From Saprospiraceae bacterium (GTDB taxonomy: Bacteria; Bacteroidota; Bacteroidia; Chitinophagales; Saprospiraceae): a stretch of DNA of 64,000 nt. The translations under genes were made by a program, and so were the position numbers. The DNA lies in the NCBI GenBank assembly GCA_041392805.1, contig JAWKLJ010000002.1, forward strand, positions 2,867,001 to 2,931,000, in the 5' to 3' direction. The notes below the pieces were generated by a model. It saw nothing but the letters and a program-made list of their open reading frames with translations. It searched no databases and was not told the DNA's origin. This document shows positions 33,847-42,496 of the stretch, piece after piece (within the stretch, counting starts at the first letter, position 1; each line of letters starts with the position of its first letter).

Positions 33847-36030
33847 TTACACCAACAATAACCCATTTTCCCTGAGCTGTTGCCATTCAAAGGCATTCAA
33901 AAAGGAATCAAAACTGCCCAAACCAGCGTTTTCATAGTGGTCAGAGAGTTTCTTGAAGCTGAGTGGGGCGTGGTGGCCAATCACGAAAAGGGGAAAAATA
34001 TCGGCTAGCCATTGCCCAAGCTGCCTATTGGTCTCAAAACCCCATTCCTTTTTCTTGTCGTAAAAGCTTAAAACGCTAATGTCTTCTGCCTCAAAGTGAT
34101 CAATGATGGGTTCTTGGCCAAGCCACAAGACCATGGTGTTGGGAGAGGGTGTTTTTTCAATGACTTTGGTGCCTATGCGTTTGGCAATGTATTTTGTTGG
34201 AATGGTGGGCGCTGGCGTCTCGAAATCAAACCAATCTGACAGGGGGAATTCAAAACCGACCCCATGCATATAATTGAAGAGTGATTTGCGTAACCCTTCG
34301 GAAAACAATTCATGCTCCACGCCAATGGGGTCTTCATGGTACAGATCATTGTCGGCAAATCCACCAAATACAGGTCCAATGGCAGCGACCTGGTAGGCGG
34401 CTGGATTTTGGCCGACCGGGCTATGGGCGGTCATCGCAAATTGGTGCCAAAAACCCGATTGAACCACGCCTTCTTCAAATAATTGCCGAACCATTTCGAG
34501 GGAGTCGATGGTCTCCTGTGCGGTCTGCGTCGGGAAGCCATACATCAGGTAGGCATGCACCATGATCCCTGCCGCAGTAAAGTGATCGGCCACCTGGGCC
34601 ACCTGGGCCACTGTCACTCCCTTTTCCATTAGCTCCAGCAAACGATCGGACGCCACCTCCAGCCCCCCAGAGATGGCAATGCACCCGGACGCCTTTAGCA
34701 GTCGACATAAATCGGCCGAAAAACGCTTTTCAAAGCGGATATTGGTCCACCACACGACGGTTAAATCCCTTCTGATGATCTCCAGGGCAAGCTCTCGCAT
34801 CAAGGCTGGCGGCGCAGCTTCATCCACAAAGTGAAAACCGTTTTGCTGGGTATGTGCTATAATTTCTTCTATTCGGTCGCAAAGCAAACTTGCGGTTACC
34901 GGCTCATACCGTTTGATATAATCCAAGGTTACATCACAGAAAGAACATTTACCCCAATAACAACCGTGTGCAAGGGTCAGTTTATTCCAACGGCCATCAC
35001 TCCACAGCCGGTGCATGGGGTTGATCACCTCTATAATAGACAGGTAATCGTGCAACCTGAGGTCACGGTAATCCGGGGTTCCCGTTTCTCGTTGTGGAAT
35101 GTCCAATTCGGTGGCGCCATTCCAGTAGCTCACCACGCCATTTTTTCGGCTGAAAATGCGTTTCAGCGCATGTGCTGGCCGTTTGGCCTCCAGGTGCTCA
35201 AGCAAAAAGAGCAAAGGCGCTTCGCCGTCATCCAGGCTCAAAAAATCTACGTAGTCAAATAGGCGCTCCTCTCCCACCCTGCGCAACTCGGTATTGACGT
35301 AACCGCCACCCATTACAATTTTTATATCAGGATGATGCAGTTTCAGGTATTGACCGCACTTTAAGGCACCGAATAAATTACCAGGAAAAGGTACAGTAAT
35401 ACAAACAACCGATGGCTGAAAGCCCTTTACATAGGCTGCTAACTTTTGTTTAAGCACTTTGCTCACCATCGAATCCGGCAATTGCAAGGCCGCCTGCATA
35501 TCGTCAAAATGAGTAGCCGTTCGCCCCAGTCGCTCCGCATACCGGCTAAACCCAAAGTGGGGATCAAAAGCTTCCTTGATAAGGTCTGCCAGATCCTCGA
35601 GGTAAAGGGTGGCCAGGTGCCTGGCTTTGTCTTGCAAGCCCATCGTTCCAAAGGCCCATTCGAGGTCTTCTATAGTGGCAAAGCGCCCACCTTCAGGTAA
35701 ATAGCTACCGTCACAGATGCTATGAGCCAGTGTTGGATTTTTGTGTTGAAGAAAGCGAATAACGGGATCGATGGTCTTGATATAGGTTTCTTTCAAAGCA
35801 TAAATACGGAAGGCATTGTCAGAAAGCGCAATGTCCGACTCCTCCAATGCTATAAACAATTCCCTTAGCCCTTCCGAAGAAAATAGCTCCAGGATGACTT
35901 CGATACCCAAGTCTACTTGATAGGACGTATAACCCTTTGTGTTCAAAAATCCCTTCAAATAGGCCGTCGCAGGATAGGGCGTATTTAGTTGGGTAAAGGG
36001 CGGCGTGAGTAAGAGTACTTTTTGTTTCAA
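33847..36030 (-). CDS. Cobalamin-binding-type radical SAM protein (BchE-like group)
   Basis: This 727-residue protein has an N-terminal B12-binding-like domain (about 1-300, KVLLLTPPFTQLNTPYPA at the start and VCITVPFPGNLFGALKCGQYL near 215) and a radical SAM core with HGCYWGKCSFCDVTLDYI near 365. The cysteines are spaced CX4CX2C rather than the usual CX3CX2C. A C-terminal region (about 570-727) is unassigned. Such proteins carry out methylations, cyclisations or similar radical chemistry in lipid or cofactor biosynthesis. A minus-strand TACCTTTG box (36057-36050) lies 20 bases before the start. The reaction is not identifiable from context. Confidence 0.85.
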   Translation of the reverse strand: MKQKVLLLTPPFTQLNTPYPATAYLKGFLNTKGYTSYQVDLGIEVILELFSSEGLRELFIALEESDIALSDNAFRIYALKETYIKTIDPVIRFLQHKNPTLAHSICDGSYLPEGGRFATIEDLEWAFGTMGLQDKARHLATLYLEDLADLIKEAFDPHFGFSRYAERLGRTATHFDDMQAALQLPDSMVSKVLKQKLAAYVKGFQPSVVCITVPFPGNLFGALKCGQYLKLHHPDIKIVMGGGYVNTELRRVGEERLFDYVDFLSLDDGEAPLLFLLEHLEAKRPAHALKRIFSRKNGVVSYWNGATELDIPQRETGTPDYRDLRLHDYLSIIEVINPMHRLWSDGRWNKLTLAHGCYWGKCSFCDVTLDYIKRYEPVTASLLCDRIEEIIAHTQQNGFHFVDEAAPPALMRELALEIIRRDLTVVWWTNIRFEKRFSADLCRLLKASGCIAISGGLEVASDRLLELMEKGVTVAQVAQVADHFTAAGIMVHAYLMYGFPTQTAQETIDSLEMVRQLFEEGVVQSGFWHQFAMTAHSPVGQNPAAYQVAAIGPVFGGFADNDLYHEDPIGVEHELFSEGLRKSLFNYMHGVGFEFPLSDWFDFETPAPTIPTKYIAKRIGTKVIEKTPSPNTMVLWLGQEPIIDHFEAEDISVLSFYDKKKEWGFETNRQLGQWLADIFPLFVIGHHAPLSFKKLSDHYENAGLGSFDSFLNAFEWQQLRENGLLLV

Positions 36031-36097
36031 GCATAGATGGTTTAGAAACCAAAGGTAAGGCTTTTTGGGTATTTTTCAGCGCGGGTTTGGGCAGACT

Positions 36098-36721
36098 CTA
36101 TTGGCTCAAAATAGCATTGGCAAAGGCGATTTCATTTGCAAAAACGCTATGCGGCGCATTAGGATAGATACGCTCCGTCACTTGGGCACCCATTTCGCAA
36201 AAAACAGCCGTACTCTCTTGCACGCGATGCAAAGGAACGTGGCTATCTACATCACTGCAGCCAAGAAAAATAGGGGTATTTTTAAAATCTCCTTGATAGG
36301 GGCCTCGGTCAATTTCAGCCCCTATCAGGCCGCCACTAAAAAGAAACACCCCTCCGTATTGGGTACCGTTTCTTGCCACAAACTCGCTACAGAGGCAAGC
36401 GCCCTGGGAAAAGCCTAAGAAAAAGATTGCATTGGTTGCTATACCCGATTCCTTTACTTCGGCTACTAACTCATAGATGACGCCCAGTCCGGTAGAAAGT
36501 CCAGGCTCATTCTGGGCAACCGGCGCCATAAAACTGTGGGGATACCAAGTATTATCTTTGGCTTGAGGCACCAATAAGGTAAAACCGTCCACCTTTAATT
36601 GCTGAGATAGTTGCAGTATAGCTTCAGCACTCGCCCCCCTTCCGTGAATCATGATGAGCGCTTTCTGGGCTTGTGCCAATGGAAGTCCTTGACTTACAAC
36701 TTGCTTAATGTGTCGGTGCAT
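36098..36721 (-). CDS. Phospholipase/carboxylesterase-family hydrolase (MhqD-like)
   Basis: This 207-residue alpha/beta hydrolase has MIHGRGASAEAIL near 23, the elbow GFSQGAC near 104 (Ser nucleophile) and a C-terminal His in ERIYPNAPHSVF. It matches the phospholipase/carboxylesterase family that includes Bacillus MhqD, and it lies directly after a ring-cleaving dioxygenase gene (9 bases) as in the mhq operons, which answer hydroquinone and catechol stress. A role in quinone or catechol detoxification is inferred. Confidence 0.85.
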   Translation of the reverse strand: MHRHIKQVVSQGLPLAQAQKALIMIHGRGASAEAILQLSQQLKVDGFTLLVPQAKDNTWYPHSFMAPVAQNEPGLSTGLGVIYELVAEVKESGIATNAIFFLGFSQGACLCSEFVARNGTQYGGVFLFSGGLIGAEIDRGPYQGDFKNTPIFLGCSDVDSHVPLHRVQESTAVFCEMGAQVTERIYPNAPHSVFANEIAFANAILSQ

Positions 36722-36730
36722 AGTTTTTAA

Positions 36731-37678
36731 TTAATAACGAACCTTGGCCAATACTTTTTCAATCTGAAGTCTATTCACTTCTTCCCAACTCGGCAGTTTT
36801 AAATGTGTTCCAAGGTTTTCGAGCGTTTCATCAATAGCAAAACCGGGTGGAATGGTCGCAATTTCAAATAATACACCTCCGGGAATTCTAAAATAGATGG
36901 AATGGAAGTAATTCCGGTCTTTCACTTCTGTCACATTGAAACCCAAATTATCCGTCAGGTGTCTTCTCATTGCCAAAAGGTTTTCATCATGCTCAATTCG
37001 CCAGGCAACATGATGTACCGTACCAATACCATTGATCCCCTTTTCTGCTGTAGGCGCTGATAGAATGTCAAGGTATTGCCCGGCGCCTCCGCCTTCTGCT
37101 GCAAAACGAGTGAGGAGTCCTTCTTTCCCCACTTCTGTAAAGCCAAACTCCTTCATGATAAAAGCAAAGGTAGCATTTACCTCAGCTATGGCTAAAGTCA
37201 CATTGAAAAAACCGCGAATGGCAACCGAAGCATCCACCTCCTTCGTCGTCCAGGGTTCTCGGTCATCTTCTTCATTACCAACGATTTCCAGGGGAAGGTC
37301 CGAAGGGTCCGCAAATTGCAGGGTGGGAAGGCCAAACTTATTTGTCGTGACCACTGGCACATTGGCAGCGGTTAAACGTGCCTGCCAAAAAGGAATGGCA
37401 TTCAGGGGAACTGAGAAAGCAGTAATGCTTACTTGTCCTGTACCAACCAGCCCTTCTCTCACTTGATGTCCCTTGTAAGGGAAAGTGGTCATAATGGTCC
37501 CAGGCGTTCCCTGCTCATTACCATAATAAAAATGGTAGACCTGGTTGTTGTCAAAATTGACCGTTTTTTTAACCAGTCGTTGACCTAATAACTTTGTATA
37601 AAAATCATAATCTTCCTGTGCGTCATTGACCGTAGCCGTTACATGGTGAATCCCCTTTATCATTTTGTTGGTTTCCAT
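36731..37678 (-). CDS. Ring-cleaving dioxygenase of the glyoxalase/VOC superfamily (MhqO-like)
   Basis: This 315-residue enzyme contains two VOC half-modules: KGIHHVTATVNDAQEDYDFY at the N terminus, TTFPYKGHQVREGLVG near 65, then VHHVAWRIEHDENLLA near 218 and GVLFEIATIPPGFAID near 272. The histidine and glutamate metal ligands are consistent with an Fe(II) or Mn ring-cleavage enzyme. With the MhqD-like hydrolase 9 bases downstream it makes a pair known from hydroquinone-stress operons. The regulator MhqR is not seen here. Confidence 0.9.
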   Translation of the reverse strand: METNKMIKGIHHVTATVNDAQEDYDFYTKLLGQRLVKKTVNFDNNQVYHFYYGNEQGTPGTIMTTFPYKGHQVREGLVGTGQVSITAFSVPLNAIPFWQARLTAANVPVVTTNKFGLPTLQFADPSDLPLEIVGNEEDDREPWTTKEVDASVAIRGFFNVTLAIAEVNATFAFIMKEFGFTEVGKEGLLTRFAAEGGGAGQYLDILSAPTAEKGINGIGTVHHVAWRIEHDENLLAMRRHLTDNLGFNVTEVKDRNYFHSIYFRIPGGVLFEIATIPPGFAIDETLENLGTHLKLPSWEEVNRLQIEKVLAKVRY

Positions 37679-37706
37679 GTCATTTTTTTTATTGTAAATC
37701 CGCTTT

Positions 37707-38117
37707 CTATTCTGTTTCAGTTGATTCTAATATTTCTCCAAATCCTTTGTTTAGAATCCAAATTATTATTCCGATAAACACAAAAACAACTGCGTATATC
37801 ATTTTATCGGAGCTTAGCATTTCCAGTGCAGTTTCTTCTCCTCTCATATTCTTAGCCCAAGCCTGCATCCCGATTCCAATAATTCTTAATCCTTGTGCCA
37901 CAAAAAACGCAACAATTACCCAAATTTTGATAGCCTTTTGGCTAAATGTGTTTTTTGAAATTAAAAGATAAATTAGTACAGATTGAATTAGAAGTGGTAA
38001 AATCCCAATCAAATTTTGGGTCAAAATTGCCCCATAAATATTATAAAGAATTAAAGCACTCAACATCCCAATCAGCACTTTATAATAGGTGTCGTCTATG
38101 ATTTGTAATTGCTTCAT
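37707..38117 (-). CDS. Small integral membrane protein of unknown function
   Basis: This 136-residue protein has four predicted membrane segments (LIGMLSALILYNIYGAIL, LLIQSVLIYLLI, IWVIVAFFVAQGLRIIGIG, IYAVVFVFIGIIIWIL) and no motif. It is A/T-rich relative to its neighbours, and with the 38377-39117 gene it may have arrived by transfer. It ends 28 bases before the dioxygenase start. Confidence 0.7.
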   Translation of the reverse strand: MKQLQIIDDTYYKVLIGMLSALILYNIYGAILTQNLIGILPLLIQSVLIYLLISKNTFSQKAIKIWVIVAFFVAQGLRIIGIGMQAWAKNMRGEETALEMLSSDKMIYAVVFVFIGIIIWILNKGFGEILESTETE

Positions 38118-38376
38118 TTAGGTTAAAATTTTTCTGCCTGCATTCGTTCAAGACAGATGTATTCATGCAGCTAAGTTCTTACTTATTTCCGATTTTTTAT
38201 AGTCGGCTGAAGCTGAATGGTTACAAAAATGGTTGGTCAGGGACATGTGCTCCTTGGATAAGACCTGATGTGCCAGAAAATTCACCGTGCGCATAGGATT
38301 GCAGCGAACTTGCTATGGGTTGGGTTTGCTTGCTTGCTGGCATGTACGGAGGGCCGTTGTGTTTAGTAATTTTATT
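38118..38376. other. Intergenic stretch with cassette-like end repeat
   Basis: No gene is seen. Near the right end, the block at 38346-38365 (acggagggccgttgtgttta) is matched in inverted orientation by taaacaccacggcc at 39129-39142 (13 of the first 14 bases agree). The repeat pair brackets the DUF3667 gene. The whole stretch is GC-richer than the flanking coding sequence and has several small hairpin-like patches around 38230-38340. Confidence 0.4.
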
Positions 38377-39117
38377 TCAAAATTCATTAATTCCCATTAG
38401 TGCAAATAACAATCCTATGCTAAATAGCAAATACAGAATATAAGTCATTATTGTACAAAGTATATTTATCATGCGATTTCCTTTTGAAAAAAATTGCCAA
38501 AAAACCCAATAGGTATATGAAATAGCCACAAATAAAGAAAACACCTCTATTACATCACTTTCAATAACCATCTTTACAATTGCAAACATGGAATAAAAAA
38601 CGGCCTGTTGTCCTGTTATATATGAATTTATTACAATGTGTTCAAGGTAATTTGTATCGGATTTAATAAACGATAAGTAGGAAGCCAACGAAAAAATTGG
38701 CAATAAAAGTAATGACAAATAAGCATAATTCTTCGAAAACCAAATTAAAATTATAGGTGCTTGTACGACTTGAGGATGTCCAGTTGCCCCATTTATCCAT
38801 CCCGAAATTAAGTCATCCATCCATGTGTTTTGATTAGTGATTTGAGCAATCAGAAAATATAATGTAGATAAGGTAAGAACATACGCAATTGGCTTGAAGT
38901 GATTTTTCCTCTGTCCATTTAAAAATTCCTTTAGACTGCTCCCAGGCCTCACGAATAATTCTCTTAGGGTATAAAAAAATCCTTTGTTAATTTGAAAAAC
39001 ACTCTCTGTAACTTCGTTTAGAAAATTAGAGAAATTTATTCTATCTACTTTAGCATTTTGACCACAATGACTACAGAATTTACCGTCAATACGATATCCA
39101 CAATTTTTGCAATTCAT
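38377..39117 (-). CDS. DUF3667 membrane protein with N-terminal zinc ribbon
   Basis: This 246-residue protein starts with a zinc ribbon, MNCKNCGYRIDGKFCSHCG (Cys pairs at 3/6 and 15/18), followed by the DUF3667 helix FLNEVTESVFQINKGFFYT and five or so membrane segments. The family is restricted largely to Bacteroidota; function unknown. A GTG at 39138 could start it 7 codons earlier, but the ATG at 39117 is preferred. The coding sequence is very A/T-rich compared with its neighbours, and an inverted 14-base repeat encloses it, so horizontal acquisition is plausible. Confidence 0.85.
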   Translation of the reverse strand: MNCKNCGYRIDGKFCSHCGQNAKVDRINFSNFLNEVTESVFQINKGFFYTLRELFVRPGSSLKEFLNGQRKNHFKPIAYVLTLSTLYFLIAQITNQNTWMDDLISGWINGATGHPQVVQAPIILIWFSKNYAYLSLLLLPIFSLASYLSFIKSDTNYLEHIVINSYITGQQAVFYSMFAIVKMVIESDVIEVFSLFVAISYTYWVFWQFFSKGNRMINILCTIMTYILYLLFSIGLLFALMGINEF

Positions 39118-39322
39118 CCTTTTTTTATTAAACACCACGGCCTACGGAGGCACTGTGCTGCCGTTTCTATTTTCCAATTTATGTCTTTCACTCTAGCTAA
39201 TAAAATTTTTTCTCTTCATTTGACCTCTTTTTCAAACAGCAGCAAAATATATAAAAATGATGCTTCACTTGACTTCATCTTCTTTTTTTTATTCTTTTGA
39301 ACCTTGATTCACCTTTTTTTCG

Positions 39323-39724
39323 ATGATGAAGAATAAATTAATAATGCTATTGGCTTTAGGGCTGTCTGTTCTTTACGCTTGCCAAACAGAACGTAAAACG
39401 ACGGTAGAATTTTGCCTGGAACTAGATGAGAATGGCCATTGTAAAGAATCGGCTAATCGTTTTCCTTTCGGCAGCAAAATCTATGTATCCTGCACCTCCA
39501 ATCAAGCCTTTGAGGGACAGACGATGAAAGGAAATATCTATTTCTTGAAGGATGGCAACAAGACTTTTTTCAATTTTAAACATTTTGACCTACACCCGGG
39601 CGATCGGGTAGTCCATTCCTATATCCCTTTTGATGAATTTGGAGGGAAAGGTGGCTTTTATGTCGAGTTTGTCAATGAAAAGGAAGAAGTTTTAGGGTCC
39701 AATAGCCTGGAAATTTTAAAATAA
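39323..39724 (+). CDS. Small predicted lipoprotein of unknown function
   Basis: This 133-residue protein starts with a lipoprotein signal ending in LYACQ (Cys near residue 20), then a beta-rich domain of about 100 residues (KTTVEFCLELDENGHC, IYVSCTSNQAFEGQTMKGNI, GDRVVHSYIPFDEFG). No family is recognised. It ends directly in a perfect hairpin terminator. Either of two Met codons at the start could be used. Confidence 0.7.
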   Translation: MMKNKLIMLLALGLSVLYACQTERKTTVEFCLELDENGHCKESANRFPFGSKIYVSCTSNQAFEGQTMKGNIYFLKDGNKTFFNFKHFDLHPGDRVVHSYIPFDEFGGKGGFYVEFVNEKEEVLGSNSLEILK

Positions 39725-39755
39725 CCGTTGCAGGTGGAAAAGACCTGCAACGGTT
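39723..39755. terminator. Intrinsic terminator shared by convergent genes
   Basis: aaccgttgcaggt (39723-39735) and acctgcaacggtt (39743-39755) are perfect 13-base complements with a 7-base loop. It begins inside the stop codon of the upstream lipoprotein and ends 7 bases from the stop of the convergent carboxylesterase. No T run follows, so it is hairpin-type or bidirectional. Confidence 0.7.
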
Positions 39756-39762
39756 ACGACCA

Positions 39763-41451
39763 TTAAGCGACCGGTAAAGTCTTTCTCGCTTCCCGATCTG
39801 GGTCATTTTTCACTTCGCATACGTCGTTCAGGATCATCACTTCTCCTTTATCCGCTGTGTAGCTTGGCCAATTGGGTAGACCGCCACCATTCGGGTTGCC
39901 CGTTTTCATGAATTGAAGCAAAGCGCCAGACATCTTTTCGGAAAGTTGGCGGGGACGAGCGCCGCCGCCTGTATGGGTCAACATCAAGTCTGTATTGTAA
40001 AACCAGAAACAAATATCCAGGCAGTGGAAAGCTCGCATCCGTCCATTAAACATAGGGGGTTCCCAACCAAACCAAGCTACATAAACCGGTGCTTTTTGCA
40101 CTGATTTGGCATTGGCGGTAGTCACTACTCCAGATCGATTACTCGCCACCAAGGTCATGATTTCAATGGGTTTGGCATCTGGAAATGTTTTGGCGTAGGC
40201 ATCATAAACTTCCGGTGCTTTATCTCCCAGGCCTCCCCGAAAACCGGCGCGTTCCTTCAGCATGTTTTTGGCTTCCTCCGCACTGATCTTTTCTAAGGCT
40301 GGGGAGGTTCGTGATGCGCCCCATTCATGAAAGGTGCTACAAATAAGCATCGGCACCTTGGCCGAAACGCCTTTTGCGTCGGAATAGTAGGTCCCTTTAG
40401 GTATATTGATGCCATCGGCAACAGGGCTAAAGCCACCACGCGGCATGCCACTATCTTTGGTATCTTCTCTGAGCCTGGCATTGGCCTTGTTGGCCAATAA
40501 AATATAATCCTTCCAAGGCATTTCTTGCAGCTTATCTATGGCTGTAGGTTCCAGACCGGCTTCCTGCAAAATATATTTGCCCAGCTTTTGGGAAAAGGCC
40601 TGGTCGGTTGCACTTGTAGAAGAGCCACTTAAAGGAACGGCTTTATGAATTAATCCTGCGGCTTTAGGCATCGCAGCCAGGGTACACACTTTAGCGCCAC
40701 CGCCAGATTGCCCCATAATGGTGACATTATCTGGATCGCCGCCAAAATTGGCGATGTTTTCTTTTACCCATTCCAATGCTGCCACCATATCTAGCGCCCC
40801 TACATTTCCGGAATGCTTATATTTTTCTCCACCCACGCCAGATAGATCAGAAAAACCGATGGGTCCCAGTCGATGGTTAATGGAAACAAAAACGATATCT
40901 CCTTTTTTACTCAAATTTTCCCCCATATACCCATCCTGCTCAATGCCATTTCCATTGGTGTATCCGCCACCATGCAGCCAAACCATAACTGGCCGTTTCT
41001 TACCATCGGCAATGGCTGGCGTCCACACATTTAGTTTCAGACAATCTTCGCTCACATCGTCATAATTCCAATGATCTGCATAGGAAGCATTAACATTTGC
41101 ATATCGATTATCCATGATTTGCGGGGCAGAATTACCCCACCATAGCGCGGGTTTCACATCGTCCCATGATTCAGGCTTTTGAGGCGGCATAAAGCGGTTT
41201 TTGCCACCTGTATCCGCTCCATAAGCAATGCCACGAAACTGGTAAATGCCACGAAGAACAAACCCCCTGACCTTTCCGTACACCGTGTCTGCAATGGCAA
41301 TATCATCTCCAATAAAGAGGATTTGTTCCTCTTCTCCTTCTGCTGTTTTAAAATTGTTGGCAGCAGCAGATTGGGGGAAAGCACCCGTGAGTCCGAGCCC
41401 AGCCGCTCCAACCGCCATCGTCTGAAAAAAATTCCGTCTATCGGTTTTCAT
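39763..41451 (-). CDS. Type-B carboxylesterase, Tat-exported
   Basis: This 562-residue enzyme has a twin-arginine leader (DRRNFFQTMAVGAAGLG) with likely cleavage near residue 31. Catalytic elements are HGGG at 160-163 (oxyanion hole), SEDCL at 134-138, the elbow GQSGGG at 247-252 (Ser249) and a C-terminal His in RAFHCLDICFWF. It therefore hydrolyses esters or amides in the periplasm or outside. Substrate unknown. A 297-base gap follows upstream, with no clear promoter recognised. Confidence 0.9.
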   Translation of the reverse strand: MKTDRRNFFQTMAVGAAGLGLTGAFPQSAAANNFKTAEGEEEQILFIGDDIAIADTVYGKVRGFVLRGIYQFRGIAYGADTGGKNRFMPPQKPESWDDVKPALWWGNSAPQIMDNRYANVNASYADHWNYDDVSEDCLKLNVWTPAIADGKKRPVMVWLHGGGYTNGNGIEQDGYMGENLSKKGDIVFVSINHRLGPIGFSDLSGVGGEKYKHSGNVGALDMVAALEWVKENIANFGGDPDNVTIMGQSGGGAKVCTLAAMPKAAGLIHKAVPLSGSSTSATDQAFSQKLGKYILQEAGLEPTAIDKLQEMPWKDYILLANKANARLREDTKDSGMPRGGFSPVADGINIPKGTYYSDAKGVSAKVPMLICSTFHEWGASRTSPALEKISAEEAKNMLKERAGFRGGLGDKAPEVYDAYAKTFPDAKPIEIMTLVASNRSGVVTTANAKSVQKAPVYVAWFGWEPPMFNGRMRAFHCLDICFWFYNTDLMLTHTGGGARPRQLSEKMSGALLQFMKTGNPNGGGLPNWPSYTADKGEVMILNDVCEVKNDPDREARKTLPVA

Positions 41452-41748
41452 AAGCGATAAGTTTAAAGAATGGTTATATATTCATTTTGAAAGTGAACTT
41501 AATTCCGTATTGAAAGCACTATAAATAAATGCTTTTTTAACAGTTTTTGTGCTTTTGAGCCTGAGAAGGTACTAAATATATACAAAATACTTACAATTTT
41601 TCGGTTTGCTGACAATTTATGAAGAAGAACAGCCTCACAGGTTTAGGGGGGATCTAGCATCTGCCGTTTTTCTTTATTTTTGAATCCAAAGAAGCGTAAG
41701 TTTAACAAGGGAAACTAATCAGCGTGGTTTCAACTAAAACCCCGAACT
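41452..41748. other. Intergenic region between divergent genes
   Basis: No gene is seen in these 297 bases between the carboxylesterase and CPBP protease genes. It is A/T-rich and carries a TATTTTTG box on the plus strand at 41675-41682, a TAnnTTTG match without a clear -33 partner. No repeat is seen. Confidence 0.4.
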
Positions 41749-42447
41749 GTGTTAGATCAAATATTTATTAAAGGCTGGGAAATAAACATACTCCTGTATG
41801 GGGTGGTCTTCTTATTGGGGCAATACCTGGTTTATAAAATCATTTTTCGTTCCCTGATTGGAAGCCCAAAGTCATTTTATTGGGGGGATATCAAGCATTG
41901 GAATCGAAAAGCATCTTTCATTGGAGCAGTCATCTTTGCCCCCTTGTTTGAAGAAGTTATGTTCACTTATTTGGCCTATACGACTTTTCTTCAGTATTCC
42001 TTAGCAGGTATGGAAGGTGTGGTGGTTGTTTTTGTGGCATCTTTCTTTGCTATTTTGCATTTCCCAGGTGACTTTCGTCAAATGGGATATCGACTTAATC
42101 CATGGACGATATACCTGTTAATCAGGTTCCAGTTACATCGCTTTTTTTTCTCCTTAGCTGCTTTTTTTATTTATCAATCTTGGGGATATTTATTGGTGAC
42201 CATCTGCTTGCATTATTTCATCAATGCTATTGTCTCTTTATATAATTTCGATTTGGAAGATGAACCCTATGCTTTTGAGAAAAATGACGGTCGGCTTTTA
42301 TTAATTCGGTTCATTAACATAGGTTTGGCTGCTTCAGGGACGTATTTCTTTTTTATTCAATACCCTGATTATGGTTTATACTTGATCCCTTTCGCGGCAT
42401 TTACCCTATTGGATTACCTCTACTGGCAGTTGAAAAAGACTAACTGA
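41749..42447 (+). CDS. CPBP-family intramembrane protease-like protein
   Basis: This 232-residue polytopic membrane protein (about six segments) has the CPBP core: FEEVMFTYLAY (Glu pair near 66-67), FAILHF (His) near 103 and LHYFIN (His with a downstream Asn) near 157. These residues form the putative active site. The usual EExxxR form lacks its Arg here. No ATG lies near the 5' end; the GTG at 41749 is taken as the start. Bacteroidota members of the family have no assigned substrate. Confidence 0.75.
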   Translation: MLDQIFIKGWEINILLYGVVFLLGQYLVYKIIFRSLIGSPKSFYWGDIKHWNRKASFIGAVIFAPLFEEVMFTYLAYTTFLQYSLAGMEGVVVVFVASFFAILHFPGDFRQMGYRLNPWTIYLLIRFQLHRFFFSLAAFFIYQSWGYLLVTICLHYFINAIVSLYNFDLEDEPYAFEKNDGRLLLIRFINIGLAASGTYFFFIQYPDYGLYLIPFAAFTLLDYLYWQLKKTN

Positions 42448-42496
42448 AAGAAATTTTTCCCACATTATTCCTATAATCTTATATTTAAGGTTCACA

